DNA of 64,000 nucleotides from Pseudomonas brassicacearum (GCF_003732265.1 NZ_MOBK01000001.1:496001-560000); one strand, 5' to 3'. Counted from the stretch's first letter, positions 53,224-62,890 are shown. Numbers and translations: made by a program. The notes: generated from the sequence alone by a model not told the origin.

Positions 53224-53290
53224 AAAACAAAAAAATACACGCCGCTCGGGGTGGAACACAGTGCCAATATTGAGAATTTTGAGTGAGCCA
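53224..53290. repeat. Dispersed repeat (cgccgctcgggg family), copy 2
   Basis: Imperfect copy of 49381-49446. Confidence 0.8.
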
Positions 53291-53320
53291 ATGAGCGCGT
53301 GACGGGACACTGAAAAACAT

Positions 53321-53356
53321 AAAGCCCCACCCCCACAAAGGGGACGGGGCTTTGTT
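53321..53356 (-). terminator. Terminator of the chloroperoxidase-type hydrolase gene
   Basis: aaagcccc/ggggcttt outer stem with inner cccc/gggg; 12 bases after the gene's stop. Confidence 0.8.
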
Positions 53357-53367
53357 CTGCGCAGTGC

Positions 53368-54198
53368 TCAACCGCGAATAAACGCCAACAGATCAGCATT
53401 GATCTGATCCGCGTTGGTCGTTGGCATTCCGTGAGGAAAGCCCGGGTACGTCTTGAGTGTGGGATGCTTCAAGAGTTTGGCCGAAAGCGGCGCAGAGTCT
53501 GCAAACGGCACGATCTGATCATCCTCGCCATGCATCACCAGCGTCGGCACCTCAATCGCCTTCAAATCTTCGGTGAAATCAGTCTCGGAAAACGCCTTGA
53601 TGCAGTCGTAATGAGCTTTTGCACCGCCCATCATGCCTTGACGCCACCAGTTATCGATGACGCCTTGCGAGACCTTGGCCCCAGGTCGATTGAAGCCGTA
53701 GAACGGTCCTGCCGGCACATCCACGTAAAACTGCGCACGGCTGGCGACCAATGCCGAGCGGAACCCGTCGAACACTTCCAGGGGTAACCCACCGGGGTTC
53801 TTTTCCGATTGAACCATGATGGGTGGAACCGCGCTGATCAGTACGGCCTTGGCAACGCGTCCCGGTTTGGCCCGCGCGGTGTAGCGGGCGACTTCACCAC
53901 CACCGGTCGAATGGCCGACATGGATCGCACCCTTGAGGTCGAGCGCATCGGTCAGCTCAAGGACATCGGCGGCATAAGTGTCCATTTCGTTGCCCTCCCA
54001 CGTCTGGGTCGAGCGCCCGTGCCCGCGGCGGTCGTGCGCGATCACCCGATAGCCTTGGAGCAGGAAGAACATCATCTGGTTGTCCCAGTCATCCGCGCTC
54101 AATGGCCAGCCGTGGTGAAACACAACGGGCGTCGCGTCTTTCGGCCCCCAATCCTTGTAGAAAATCTGCGTGCCGTCTTTGGTCGTAATTGCGTTCAT
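53368..54198 (-). CDS. Alpha/beta hydrolase, non-haem chloroperoxidase type
   Basis: 276 residues from ATG 54198 with GAGGGGGAA upstream. '[14 protein letters not shown]', '[10 protein letters not shown]', nucleophile Ser in '[14 protein letters not shown]', Asp in '[10 protein letters not shown]' and His in 'FPHGMP' make a complete triad. Matches the cofactor-free chloroperoxidase/perhydrolase group. Flanked on both sides by copies of a short repeat. Confidence 0.92.
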   Translation of the reverse strand: MNAITTKDGTQIFYKDWGPKDATPVVFHHGWPLSADDWDNQMMFFLLQGYRVIAHDRRGHGRSTQTWEGNEMDTYAADVLELTDALDLKGAIHVGHSTGGGEVARYTARAKPGRVAKAVLISAVPPIMVQSEKNPGGLPLEVFDGFRSALVASRAQFYVDVPAGPFYGFNRPGAKVSQGVIDNWWRQGMMGGAKAHYDCIKAFSETDFTEDLKAIEVPTLVMHGEDDQIVPFADSAPLSAKLLKHPTLKTYPGFPHGMPTTNADQINADLLAFIRG

Positions 54199-54543
54199 GG
54201 CGTGTTCCCCCTCGTGATCCGGATTGTGTGGGATTTGCAGGGTGCTCATTAGTGCTTGAGTCAACTCGCAAAAGCTGGAAAGCGTTACCAACAAACGTGC
54301 AACAGGCTGCTGGCCTGCGGTCGTGAACAATGGGTCACGAACAGGCTTGCTCAGTGTAGAAGACGTTCAGGAAGCAACACTTTCAAACGATAGATGGAGG
54401 TTGCGGGTGGCGACGGCAGGATGTGGGGATTGCGAAGATCAAACGCTGCGTCGATGGGAAGGGAAAATAATTGGAACGTTGTTTGTTTCGCTTGGGGTGA
54501 AGGTTGCTTTTCAGCAGCAATGAGACAGGTGTAGCGAGTGAAC

Positions 54544-54605
54544 CACTGAAATACATAAAGCCCCATCCAGCCTTCCGACCAAACCACTGAAATGCATAAA
54601 GCCCC
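54544..54605. repeat. Direct repeat of a 21-base unit, also present at 53308
   Basis: cactgaaatacataaag-cccc at 54544 and cactgaaatgcataaag-cccc at 54585; a third copy, with aaa in place of ata, is at 53308-53328. The copies flank the hydrolase gene. Confidence 0.75.
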
Positions 54606-54634
54606 GCCCACTAAAAAGGGACAGGGCCTTTTTA
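54598..54634 (-). terminator. Probable terminator of the GIY-YIG-like gene
   Basis: Imperfect hairpin aaagccccgccc ... gggacagggccttttt with T-run outside. Confidence 0.55.
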
Positions 54635-54758
54635 CTGCACACTCTGGTGAAACAACGCCCTCGCGTACCCTTGCGGATCTACTTGAGCCAACACTCGATT
54701 GATCGATAGTTCTGCCAGGGAAATTATCTATTGGATGGCGAGCGGTGACAGCGGACAG

Positions 54759-55262
54759 TCACCCCACCAACTTCGGCTCGGCATTTGAGCTATCGATAGC
54801 AAGACCATAGTGAGCACCAATTTTGGCAGCCACCTTGCGATGTATTTCCGTTGACGGATGGAAATGAATTTCGGTCTGGAATAAAGGCCACTGTCCTGCT
54901 TTGCGAATCAGATAAACCAGTTCGGCCTCAACAGTCTCGACGTCAATGCAATCATTCTTTGCGGTGGGATTGGTGTGACACCAAACATCAAGCGTGGCGG
55001 TTGTGAAACTCTTACGCCATGCGTAGCCGTGATAGCCGTTCTCACCATTCGCGCTCCATCCTAATCGAAGACGATTACGAATTGGCTGCTTAGTCATGCC
55101 GATATAGATTGGGTTTGGGTGATCGTCGACACAGACGACATACAATTTCGGGAGACTGGATGTTGCCAATCCTGAAAATTTAGCGGTTCCCATGGGGCAC
55201 TCGATATTAAAGCTGACGGCATCGAAACTAAGCTTATAACGACCGACGTTAGTGATATCCAT
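54759..55262 (-). CDS. GIY-YIG-like nuclease domain protein
   Basis: 167 residues, AAAGGA upstream. 'LYVVCVDDHPNPIYIGMTKQ' corresponds to the two GIY-YIG strands (YVV and YIG), followed by 'IRNRLRLGW' with the catalytic-type Arg and 'VEAELVYLIRKAG' with the metal-binding Glu. The first strand departs from GIY. Isolated gene in an accessory region; might be a restriction or defence nuclease, but this is unproven. Confidence 0.75.
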   Translation of the reverse strand: MDITNVGRYKLSFDAVSFNIECPMGTAKFSGLATSSLPKLYVVCVDDHPNPIYIGMTKQPIRNRLRLGWSANGENGYHGYAWRKSFTTATLDVWCHTNPTAKNDCIDVETVEAELVYLIRKAGQWPLFQTEIHFHPSTEIHRKVAAKIGAHYGLAIDSSNAEPKLVG

Positions 55263-55400
55263 GAGCGTCCTTTTAATATGGAGGTTGGGGTTGGACTAAG
55301 TATGCGGCCAAAAAACCAATCATACAGATAACACCGGCATAGCGACGAGACGCTTAGCGTCCCGTTTTTATGGAAATAGATAGATCGAACAATGAATAAC

Positions 55401-55490
55401 CTGTGGCGAGGGAGCGTGCTCCCGCTGGGTCGCGAAGCGGCCTCAATGGGCCTGCTGCACAGTCCAACGGGAGCAAGCTCCCTCACCTCA
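55401..55490. repeat. Inverted repeat (REP family 3)
   Basis: ctgtggcgagggagcgtgctccc at the left (as split arms) and gggagcaagctccctc at the right; related to 25383-25532. Confidence 0.75.
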
Positions 55491-55499
55491 GAACAGCGC

Positions 55500-55859
55500 T
55501 TACACGGCAGGCTCAATCTTATCCAGCACTCCGTTCGCCGTGATCTCCGCCACCATGATGCTGTTTGAAATACCCAGCAGCGCGTAGCGCGCCTCCCCTT
55601 CCAGATGATCCACCAAGTGATGAACCATCACGTCAAGCGAGGCCAGTGTCTCGACCAGAAAAACCGCCAGAGTTTCGACTGTGGCTTTCGGGTCCACGGA
55701 AAATAGCGTGCTGCGTGTTCGCGGGGTGGCTTTGATGTCGGCGTTCGACGGGAAGTGGAAGTCGAGGGCGCGTTCGGCGGCCTCGTTGAGCTTTTTTGAC
55801 TCGGGTTCGTACGGGGACACTGGATCGGTGTCTGGTGGATTGGGGGTTACCTTGAACAT
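55500..55859 (-). CDS. DUF6124-like small protein
   Basis: 119 residues from ATG 55859 with GGAG upstream. 'MFKVTPNPPDTDPVSPYEPE' start, 'AAERALDFHF', 'TRSTLFSVDPKATVETL' and 'GISNSIMVAEITANGVLDKI' match the DUF6124 family common in Pseudomonas. Function unknown. Confidence 0.85.
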   Translation of the reverse strand: MFKVTPNPPDTDPVSPYEPESKKLNEAAERALDFHFPSNADIKATPRTRSTLFSVDPKATVETLAVFLVETLASLDVMVHHLVDHLEGEARYALLGISNSIMVAEITANGVLDKIEPAV

Positions 55860-56440
55860 ATTTAAGTCTCCAAATATGGAGCCGTCACCCAATCGCTGCT
55901 AAACGAATGCAGGGTGGCAGCTGAGCGCAGGTTAGCAGACCGGCGGAGACGAATCCGGCGCGCCCGAGGGCGCCCTGCGCACAGCTACCATAACGTGCAG
56001 GCATGAAATGACCTGACTATATGGATGCAAATGCGCTTCGTCATGACGGGCTGCTAAACCCGATCACTGATGGGCAGTGACACGAATCAAGGTACCGAGC
56101 GACCCAAAAGCGCACAAGCCGGCGGATTCTGGCGTACCCGTAGGCAAAGGCACAAGGTTTTGTAGCTTTCAGGACGTTACCTTTAGGGTGTTTAAACATG
56201 CGCCCTCAGGAATTGTTGAATAGGCTGACGCGTGCGTCCTACGGAAGGTGAACGCGGTAGCAATGAGGTCTCTTGAGTCAGTCGGCAGTAGGCCAAAAGC
56301 AGTCGCTCAGGCGAGACCGTTTTCGACCTATAGCTACCTTTTACAAAAGCCAGGGGCCGGTACGTGATCAGAACGGAGAGCGGAATTTGCTTGCGCGGTG
56401 CAAGAGAAATGACCAGAAAAAAGGCTCCCTGCTTTTCGCC
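55860..56440. other. Gene-free stretch
   Basis: 580 bases. A 66-residue frame at 56273-56473 overlaps the chemoreceptor gene and lacks support. The agtcgct...cctatagctacc text resembles decayed intergenic repeats common in pseudomonads, but I cannot define it. Confidence 0.45.
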
Positions 56441-57508
56441 TCAGGCCGGCGAATGCAGTCGAGCATGCAGTAGGCTTTTAACTGTTCGCATTACGACGGC
56501 GTTGGCTTCCTCCATATATCCGAGCTGCTTGAGCGCCTCTTCCAGTTCCCCACGATCGTGTGCCTCCAGTGCGGCCTGTCCGCTGCTATGTACCTGTCGA
56601 TGCGAAGCTTCCATGCGCCGGAAGTCGACGTCGCGTTGCTGTCCCTGATTCTGTTCGCCGTAATACCACTGACCGAACAGGCATTGGGTTTCATCCGGCA
56701 ACGTCAGTGGCGCATGGGGTTTGGGATTGAGCAAGCGGTCGTACACCGTGACTTTTAGCGTCAGCTCTTGCAGGTTGGCCAGTTCTATGTCGGACAATAG
56801 ATGCGACTGATCAATCTCGCGCTGCATCTGTTGCGCTTGTCCATACATACCGGCCATGGTTTCAGCGGTTTTCTCAATGACCATACTGAAGTCATTAGAA
56901 ACTAGGCTCTGCTGCGAAATGGCCTGTTTCGCCCGGCCAATTTCCTCCTGAATTGCCGAGGTTTCCTTGACGATTTCCCGGGTGGCTTCAGCCGTTTTTT
57001 CCGCCAGCAAGCGCACCTCACCGGCCACTACCGCGAAGCCACGGCCGGTATCCCCTGCGCGCGCTGCCTCAATGGCTGCATTGAGCGCGAGCAGGTTTGT
57101 TTTGCGCGCAATGTCGCTGATGAGGTCAACAATTCTATCGATCTCGCTGGCACGACCGACCAAATGAGTTATTACGCCTTCTAGCGCTTGGAGGCCGGCG
57201 GCCATAACCCGAGACTGGTCCTGCAAATGATCGACTTGCACGCGGTTATCGATGGCCGCACTGGCTACCGCTTCAGCGCGCTGGTAATTGAGTTTGAGGC
57301 GCTGGTTGAGCATCGAGAACGACTCACTGACCGGCTCCAGCGAGTTGCCACAAATCAGCAAGTGCTGCGCCAGGCCACGAAAAAAATCACGGTCGCGCAG
57401 TTCACTCACACGGATCGCAAGTAGTCCTTCATCGACTATCGCAGGCGCCGGCTCATTTAAGGGCGCGACGTAGTCTGCGAGTACTTTTTTACGCCACATG
57501 AAATTCAT
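56441..57508 (-). CDS. Soluble chemoreceptor with CZB zinc-binding domain
   Basis: 355 residues, GGGGG upstream. No membrane helix and no periplasmic domain. Signalling hairpin with '[20 protein letters not shown]' and '[18 protein letters not shown]', then a C-terminal CZB domain: '[10 protein letters not shown]', '[12 protein letters not shown]' and 'LEAHDRGE' supply the Cys-3His zinc site. The CZB domain senses hypochlorite or zinc in related receptors. Cytoplasmic. The signalling arms are short. Confidence 0.92.
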   Translation of the reverse strand: MNFMWRKKVLADYVAPLNEPAPAIVDEGLLAIRVSELRDRDFFRGLAQHLLICGNSLEPVSESFSMLNQRLKLNYQRAEAVASAAIDNRVQVDHLQDQSRVMAAGLQALEGVITHLVGRASEIDRIVDLISDIARKTNLLALNAAIEAARAGDTGRGFAVVAGEVRLLAEKTAEATREIVKETSAIQEEIGRAKQAISQQSLVSNDFSMVIEKTAETMAGMYGQAQQMQREIDQSHLLSDIELANLQELTLKVTVYDRLLNPKPHAPLTLPDETQCLFGQWYYGEQNQGQQRDVDFRRMEASHRQVHSSGQAALEAHDRGELEEALKQLGYMEEANAVVMRTVKSLLHARLHSPA

Positions 57509-57742
57509 GCCAAATCCCCCGACGCCAGCGCGTCAAAAAAGCAGAACCATACAAATGAACCCAATTGGATCAAAAGACCAATAGTGCGAAATACTGGCAG
57601 ACCACGCGGATTTGGCCTCACGTACGCCTTTTGCCACACAACTTTCGATCTATACTTTTTTCCGTTTCAAAAGAAGCCTGAAGTAAAAAAGGCTGACCTC
57701 GCATGCCTCCAACCGTGTCGATTTCCTGATGAGGAAGATTCT

Positions 57743-57988
57743 ATGAGCACTATCGAACTTGTACCTGGTGGTAGCTTGATTGTCCCTACCGCGGAAGCGG
57801 GTCGTCAGTTAGCCGTGAAAATGGCTCGATTGACGATCAAGGTCACCCAGCCTGATGACGCCGTTCGTTCGAGACTGCGGCCAATCTACGCCGAAGATCC
57901 GGCCATGCTTCTGCAAGTGGCACAGATCGTCGCCACCGAATTTGCAGTGATCGCAGCTGCAAACCAGTATTGGCGTGAAGGGCGTTGA
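57743..57988 (+). CDS. Hypothetical small protein
   Basis: 81 residues from ATG 57743 with GAGGAAG upstream. 'GGSLIVPTAEAGRQLAVKMA' then 'PDDAVRSRLRPIYAEDPAML' and 'VAQIVATEFAVIAAANQYW'. Helical, no signal. Not recognised. Divergent from the chemoreceptor. Confidence 0.6.
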   Translation: MSTIELVPGGSLIVPTAEAGRQLAVKMARLTIKVTQPDDAVRSRLRPIYAEDPAMLLQVAQIVATEFAVIAAANQYWREGR

Positions 57989-58323
57989 TCTTTCCTCGAA
58001 CACCTAGTTGTTGAGGCTCGTTCGGGCCTTAACAAGTCAGGTCATGCCGTTGTTTTGCGATGTTGTAGAGCCATAAATCAGTATGTAGCGGGCGACTGGC
58101 CTGCTTGAATTGCGAAAAATGGGGACGGATTTATTTCCGGAAAAATAAATCTGTCCCCTTTACTCGCTTTTCCCGAGGATCGATGCGACGCGTTTCAACA
58201 GCGACCTGCCGATTGCGATTGAGAAATCACTTCTGATTATTAATCCAACTTCTTTCCGAAGCCGAAAACAAAATTCAATTTGTGAACTAGCCTCCCCCTC
58301 CAAACTCATTTAGGTGTACCAAA
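57989..58323. other. Gene-free stretch with a palindromic element
   Basis: Contains the inverted repeat at 58123-58160; nothing else recognised. Confidence 0.5.
58123..58160. repeat. Palindromic element (ggacggatttattt family), copy 2
   Basis: ggggacggatttattt and its near-complement aaataaatctgtcccc around ccggaaa; degraded relative at 52106. Confidence 0.8.
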
Positions 58324-58767
58324 ATGACTACCCCTATTCCAAAAATCGAAATTGCATCCCAATTGCTCGATACCGCCTTGCGTCATTTTTTCAGTGAGCC
58401 ACCAGAGTATTTCGCGACGATATGCCTTGCCGGTGCTGCCGAAGAATTACTTGGAAGACATGTAGAGGCGAAAGGTGGCGAGTCATCATTGAACAGTATA
58501 AAAAACGGTGCTGTTCGCCTATCAAGGTTTCTGGATGAAGAGGGAGAGCCAACTACGGCGAAGGCTATTCATGACCTAATGAACAATGCGAAGAACTCGA
58601 CAAAACACATGAATGGCGGCGATGACTCAACCGTAGATTTTGACCCGAGAGTCGAAGCAAGAGATTTGCTTGATCGAGGGGTGACTAACTATTACCAATT
58701 GATGGGGCATTACGAGTTGAAAGAAACGGCTCTGCTCACTCGTTTCAACAATGAGCGCGGTGCGTAA
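58324..58767 (+). CDS. Hypothetical protein
   Basis: 147 residues, TTAGGTG upstream. All-helical: 'IASQLLDTALRHFFSEPPEY', 'CLAGAAEELLGRHVEAKG', 'AIHDLMNNAKNSTKHMNGGD' and 'EARDLLDRGVTNYYQLMGHY'. No membrane or signal segment. Resembles small HEPN-like or DUF4145-type helical proteins only in outline; unassigned. AT-richer than core genes. Confidence 0.65.
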   Translation: MTTPIPKIEIASQLLDTALRHFFSEPPEYFATICLAGAAEELLGRHVEAKGGESSLNSIKNGAVRLSRFLDEEGEPTTAKAIHDLMNNAKNSTKHMNGGDDSTVDFDPRVEARDLLDRGVTNYYQLMGHYELKETALLTRFNNERGA

Positions 58768-58893
58768 GGCAGCACTGAGCACCACATGAATGCAAGGCAT
58801 TAATCATCAGCTACCACTCCTAGTGGGGCAGCTATTGGCCAAAAACAGCCCACCAAATAATCCGAATCCATCCCTCGCACAAAACCACCGCCC

Positions 58894-58938
58894 ACAAAAA
58901 AGCCCACTGACCGTCACCGATCCAGTGGGCTTTTGACA
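58894..58938 (-). terminator. Terminator of mqo
   Basis: aaaagcccactg and cagtgggctttt around a 13-base loop, 11 bases past the mqo stop. Confidence 0.88.
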
Positions 58939-58948
58939 AGGCCTCTAC

Positions 58949-60595
58949 TTACAAAGCCATATCACTAGCAGCATTAGCCTTCGGAGCCTTTCCAGCATCA
59001 GCCGGAGCAACAACCGGAGCCGCCAACTGCGGGATCACCGGCGGCGGAGTCAGCTCCAACACCTTCGCGGTATAAGCCCACTCCTGCGCAACCTTCTCAG
59101 GACTGCCGTTCAACTGAGTGCCATAGCTCGGCACGATCTGGTGCAGCTTTTCCTGCCACGCCGGCGAAGCCACCTTATCCTTGAACACCTTCTGCAGCAC
59201 GGTCAGCATGATCGGCGCCGCCGTCGATGCACCCGGCGATGCGCCCAGCAGGCCGGCAATCGAGCCGTCAGCCGAGGACACAATCTCAGTACCCAACTTC
59301 AACACGCCACCCGCCGCTTCATCACGCTTGATGATCTGCACACGCTGGCCGGCTTGCCACAGGCGCCAGTCTTCGGCTTTGGCGTTCGGGAAGTATTCTT
59401 TCAGGGCGTTCATGCGGTCTTCGTCAGACAGCATCAGTTGGCCTGCGAGGTACTCGACCAGTGGGTATTCCTTGATGCCGACCTTGGTCATTGGCCACAC
59501 GTTGTGTGTAGTCGTGGTGGTCAGCAGGTCCAGGTACGAACCTTCTTTCAGGAACTTGGTGCTGAAGGTCGCGAATGGGCCAAACAGGATGACGCGTTTG
59601 CCGTCGAGGACGCGGGTGTCCAGGTGCGGAACCGACATCGGCGGTGCGCCGACGGAGGCTTTGCCGTAGGCCTTGGCCAGGTGTTGTTCGGCGATGGTCG
59701 GGTTTTCGGTCACGAGGAACGAGCCGCCAACCGGGAAGCCTGCGTATTCCTGGGCTTCAGGAATGCCGGACTTCTGCAGCAGGTGCAGTGCACCGCCGCC
59801 GGCGCCGATGAACACGAACTTGGCGTCGGTTTCGGATTTGGTGCCGTCTTTCAGGTTTTTGTAGCTGACGCGCCAGGTGCCGTCTTCGTTCTTGGTGATG
59901 TCTTGCACTTCGCTAGACAGCTTCAAGTCGAACTTTGGCGTGGTTTGCAGGTGCGCGACGAACTGGCGGGTGATCTCGCCGAAGTTCACGTCGGTGCCGA
60001 TCGGGGTCCAGGTGGCCGCGACTTTCTGGTTCGGGTCGCGCCCTTCCATCATCAGCGGAACCCACTTCTTGATCACCGCCGGGTCTTCGGAGTACTGCAT
60101 GCCGGCGAACAGCGGGCTCGCTTGCAGGGCTTCATAGCGCTTCTTCAGGAACTTGATGTTGTCATCGCCCCACACAAAGCTCATGTGCGGTGTGGAGTTG
60201 ATGAACGAACGCGGGTTTTTCAACACGCCTTGCTGAACTTGCCAGGACCAGAACTGACGGGAGATCTGGAACGCTTCGTTGATTTCAACGGCTTTCGGGA
60301 TCTGTACGTTGCCTTTGTCGTCTTCCGGGGTGTAGTTCAACTCGGCCAGGGCGGAGTGACCGGTACCGGCGTTGTTCCAGCCGTTGGAGCTTTCCAGGGC
60401 GACGCCGTCGAGACGCTCGATCATTTCCATCGAGGTGTCGGGTTCCAGCTCATTGAGCCACACACCCAGGGTTGCGCTCATGATGCCGCCGCCAATCAAC
60501 AGCACATCGACTTTCTTTGCCTCTTCCGCTTGAACGGACGTGATCCCCATCGACAAAGCCAGCCCCAGCAGGGCCGTGTTCATTTTTTTAAACAT
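58949..60595 (-). CDS. mqo: Malate:quinone oxidoreductase
   Basis: 548 residues from ATG 60595 (AGGTG seven bases before); a GTG nine bases earlier is the alternative. FAD-binding '[14 protein letters not shown]', '[18 protein letters not shown]' (split) and '[13 protein letters not shown]' are Mqo signatures. Membrane-peripheral TCA-cycle enzyme passing electrons from malate to quinone. The N-terminus has a signal-like hydrophobic stretch ([15 protein letters not shown]), and the C-terminus a proline/alanine-rich tail; both occur in pseudomonad homologues. Confidence 0.95.
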   Translation of the reverse strand: MFKKMNTALLGLALSMGITSVQAEEAKKVDVLLIGGGIMSATLGVWLNELEPDTSMEMIERLDGVALESSNGWNNAGTGHSALAELNYTPEDDKGNVQIPKAVEINEAFQISRQFWSWQVQQGVLKNPRSFINSTPHMSFVWGDDNIKFLKKRYEALQASPLFAGMQYSEDPAVIKKWVPLMMEGRDPNQKVAATWTPIGTDVNFGEITRQFVAHLQTTPKFDLKLSSEVQDITKNEDGTWRVSYKNLKDGTKSETDAKFVFIGAGGGALHLLQKSGIPEAQEYAGFPVGGSFLVTENPTIAEQHLAKAYGKASVGAPPMSVPHLDTRVLDGKRVILFGPFATFSTKFLKEGSYLDLLTTTTTHNVWPMTKVGIKEYPLVEYLAGQLMLSDEDRMNALKEYFPNAKAEDWRLWQAGQRVQIIKRDEAAGGVLKLGTEIVSSADGSIAGLLGASPGASTAAPIMLTVLQKVFKDKVASPAWQEKLHQIVPSYGTQLNGSPEKVAQEWAYTAKVLELTPPPVIPQLAAPVVAPADAGKAPKANAASDMAL

Positions 60596-60912
60596 CTGTA
60601 GCACCTATGATAAAACGCCATCCGCCCTTCCATCTTCATGTCAAAAACCCCTGGTTCACGGCATTCAGGCAGGATGTCGTGGGTGTTTATGCATGCTGAT
60701 TGGAGGGTGGGCACACAAGGCCGATTGTCTGCATCGACCTCAGTTATATGTCCCTACTGAACTGACTTTTTATCATTATTGGCTTCAGCTACTTGAGCGA
60801 CATTGATCCTGTCGGCACGTCTCCAAGACGGGCCAACTGAACAGGTCAAACCAAGTTGGCGCGCAGAATATCACGGCTCGGCGACCGTGCGCTCCCGAAA
60901 GGACTTGTGAGT
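60596..60912. other. Gene-free stretch upstream of mqo
   Basis: 317 bases; should hold the mqo promoter and the end of the GNAT transcript. No clear motif seen. Confidence 0.45.
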
Positions 60913-61623
60913 CTAGTCCAGACGAGGCTCGTTCGCCGCGTTCTGGCCCAAACGATTCAGCACAAACACCTTGGCGTTGCGGGTCATCTGGTCCAGATGC
61001 CGGTCGCGTTGCTTCTCGGCATCGATCATTGCGCGCTTGCCGTGCTTCTGCAGCAAGTAGTGATGGATCTGCCGAACTTCCAGCGAACTGTAGATCGACG
61101 CCACATCCAGCAGCCCCATCAAGCCTTCGCTGCTGTGGTCGCGAGTGTTCATCAGCACTTGCGTAGCGCGCACGCCCAGCACCTGGAAGCCCATCGATTC
61201 GAACCACGGCACCTTGGCCACGGCGCAGGTCAATTCGGCGTGCGGGTAACGGCTGATCATGTCTTTCAACATGTTGCGCGCGACACCTTGGCGACGATGG
61301 CCGGCGTCGACCGCCATGTAGGCGACGCCGCAGGCTTGCGGATCGTCCTTGATTGGCAGGTACAGCAAAAAGCCGATGACCTTCTCCGGGTCTGCGTCGT
61401 CGGTGGCGACGATCAACTCGACCGCAATCCCCTTGGACCCGTCGAGCGCGTCCAGGTACAGGTGCACTTCGAAGCCGACCGTGTATTGGTAGACGTTGTA
61501 CAGCGGGTTGCTCGGGCCGATGCCGACCATGCTGATGTCGGTCAGGTTATCGACGACCAGTTGCAGGATCTGGCTGTTGATGTGCTCCGGGCACGGGGCT
61601 GCGAAGTGGGTGAGTTGGGGCAT
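60913..61623 (-). CDS. GNAT-family N-acetyltransferase
   Basis: 236 residues from ATG 61623 (frame open to 61677; ribosome site weak). GNAT core with 'ACGVAYMAVDAGHRRQGVARNML' (split), the acetyl-CoA pyrophosphate loop RRQGVA, and 'WFESMGFQVLG'. A helical extension at the C-terminus. Substrate unknown. Upstream of it on the same strand lies the tetR gene, 25 bases away. Confidence 0.9.
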   Translation of the reverse strand: MPQLTHFAAPCPEHINSQILQLVVDNLTDISMVGIGPSNPLYNVYQYTVGFEVHLYLDALDGSKGIAVELIVATDDADPEKVIGFLLYLPIKDDPQACGVAYMAVDAGHRRQGVARNMLKDMISRYPHAELTCAVAKVPWFESMGFQVLGVRATQVLMNTRDHSSEGLMGLLDVASIYSSLEVRQIHHYLLQKHGKRAMIDAEKQRDRHLDQMTRNAKVFVLNRLGQNAANEPRLD

Positions 61624-61648
61624 TGAATTTCTGACTCCGGGAAAAGAC

Positions 61649-62284
61649 TTACTGGGCATCGGCCAGGCTATTGTCACAGATTGAGCGCCACGCGGCTTGG
61701 GCCAACAGTTCCCGGTAGGCCTTGGGACTGCCCTTCACCCTCCCCGACAACCACGCGCGGCAGTAACTGTCGGCCTGGCCGATGATCAGTGACAGCAACA
61801 GTTCGGCAGGTACCGCGCGCAATTCATCGCGGCGGCCGGGCTCTGCCAGCCATGCTCCGAGTGTGTGGTTACGGGTTTTGTTGCGGGTCGCGAGTTCGTC
61901 CTTGAACGGGCCTTTGGTGATGGCGAACCGTGCGTGGTACTGAAACCGCGCCCATTCGGGTTGGCTGTCGACCCAGTCGACGTAGCTGTGCACCAGCGCA
62001 TGCACGCCTTCCTCGGTGGTCTTCGCTTCGGCCAGATAGCGGTCGCGCAGCTGGGCCTGATCGTCCAGCGCGGTGAAAAACAGCGCCGCCACCAAGCCTT
62101 CCTTGTTGCCGAAATGGTGGTAGATCGCGCCGACGCTGGTGTCGCACTCGGCGCGGATCATCTCGATGGTCGTGGCTTCGACCCCCAGGTCGTTGAACAG
62201 GGCCAGGGCCTTTCTGAAGATATCGCGCTTGAGTTCGGCTCTTCTGCCGGGGTAGCAGCGTTCGAGTAAATCTGAGGTTTCCAT
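61649..62284 (-). CDS. TetR-family repressor
   Basis: 211 residues from ATG 62284. HTH 'EATTIEMIRAECDTSVGAIYHHFGNKEG' (split) and helical ligand domain with 'WVDSQPEWARFQYHARFAI'. The long palindrome between it and the divergent thioesterase gene is the expected operator. Ligand unknown, perhaps an acyl-CoA given the neighbour (inference). Confidence 0.93.
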   Translation of the reverse strand: METSDLLERCYPGRRAELKRDIFRKALALFNDLGVEATTIEMIRAECDTSVGAIYHHFGNKEGLVAALFFTALDDQAQLRDRYLAEAKTTEEGVHALVHSYVDWVDSQPEWARFQYHARFAITKGPFKDELATRNKTRNHTLGAWLAEPGRRDELRAVPAELLLSLIIGQADSYCRAWLSGRVKGSPKAYRELLAQAAWRSICDNSLADAQ

Positions 62285-62377
62285 GCGGGACACTGGCCAA
62301 GAAGATCCATGACACGGCAGATCGACTGCCAATGAGTAAGCCGCGCTAGGTTGACAGATTTCACCGCGACAGAATAC

Positions 62378-62412
62378 TGTTCCGTCACAGAACATTATTC
62401 TGTTACGGAACA
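62378..62412. promoter_or_regulatory. Palindromic operator between tetR and the thioesterase gene
   Basis: TGTTCCGTCACAGAA and TTCTGTTACGGAACA, 15-base arms with a single mismatch, flank CATTA. It lies 38 bases before the thioesterase ATG and 94 bases before tetR. Confidence 0.85.
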
Positions 62413-62449
62413 TCGTTCTGCTAAATCAACCCGTCAGTGAGGCTTCAAC

Positions 62450-62890
62450 ATGAGTCAGTTTCTCAGCATGTTTAACAGCGCAGGCCCGGAAGCGTTCAGC
62501 AAAATGGCCTGTCAGGTGGCACCCTACTTCAGCACCATCAACCCGCTGATCTCGGAATTGCGTCCGGGGTATGCCGCGGTCCAGGTGCCGTTCACGCGGG
62601 AGATCACCAACCATCTGGGCAGCGTGCATGCGATTGCGATGTGCAACGCTGCCGAACTGGCCGCCGGGACGATGACTGACGTGTCTATCCCTACCGGTGC
62701 GCGCTGGATTCCAAAGGGCATGACCGTGGAGTATCTGGCCAAGGCCAAGAGCGATGTGTCGGCAGTGGCCAACGGTGAGGCGGTGGACTGGCAGACGGAA
62801 GGCGACAAGATCGTGCCGGTGGAGATTCATGACGCCGAAGGCAAGAAGGTGTTCACGGCGCGGATCACGATGAATGTGAAACTGGCCTGA
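62450..62890 (+). CDS. Hotdog-fold thioesterase-like protein (DUF4442 type)
   Basis: 146 residues, GAGG upstream. 'FSKMACQVAPYFSTINPLIS', 'TNHLGSVHAIAMCNAAELAAG' (hotdog helix, split) and 'PKGMTVEYLAKAKSDV' match DUF4442/PaaI-like single hotdog proteins. Probably acts on acyl-CoA esters. Controlled by the divergent TetR protein. Confidence 0.88.
   Translation: MSQFLSMFNSAGPEAFSKMACQVAPYFSTINPLISELRPGYAAVQVPFTREITNHLGSVHAIAMCNAAELAAGTMTDVSIPTGARWIPKGMTVEYLAKAKSDVSAVANGEAVDWQTEGDKIVPVEIHDAEGKKVFTARITMNVKLA

Larger units (their letters stand above)
53026..53367. other. Gene-free stretch with repeat and terminator
   Basis: Holds repeat copy 53224-53290 and the hydrolase terminator; no gene. Confidence 0.5.
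54199..54758. other. Gene-free stretch with short tandem repeats
   Basis: Contains two copies of a 21-base sequence ending cataaagcccc (54544 and 54585) and a terminator-like hairpin. No gene found. Confidence 0.5.

Noticed and set aside
56273..56473. 66-residue frame before the chemoreceptor
   Set aside because: Overlaps the 3' end of the chemoreceptor gene on the other strand; sequence resembles translated intergenic repeat.
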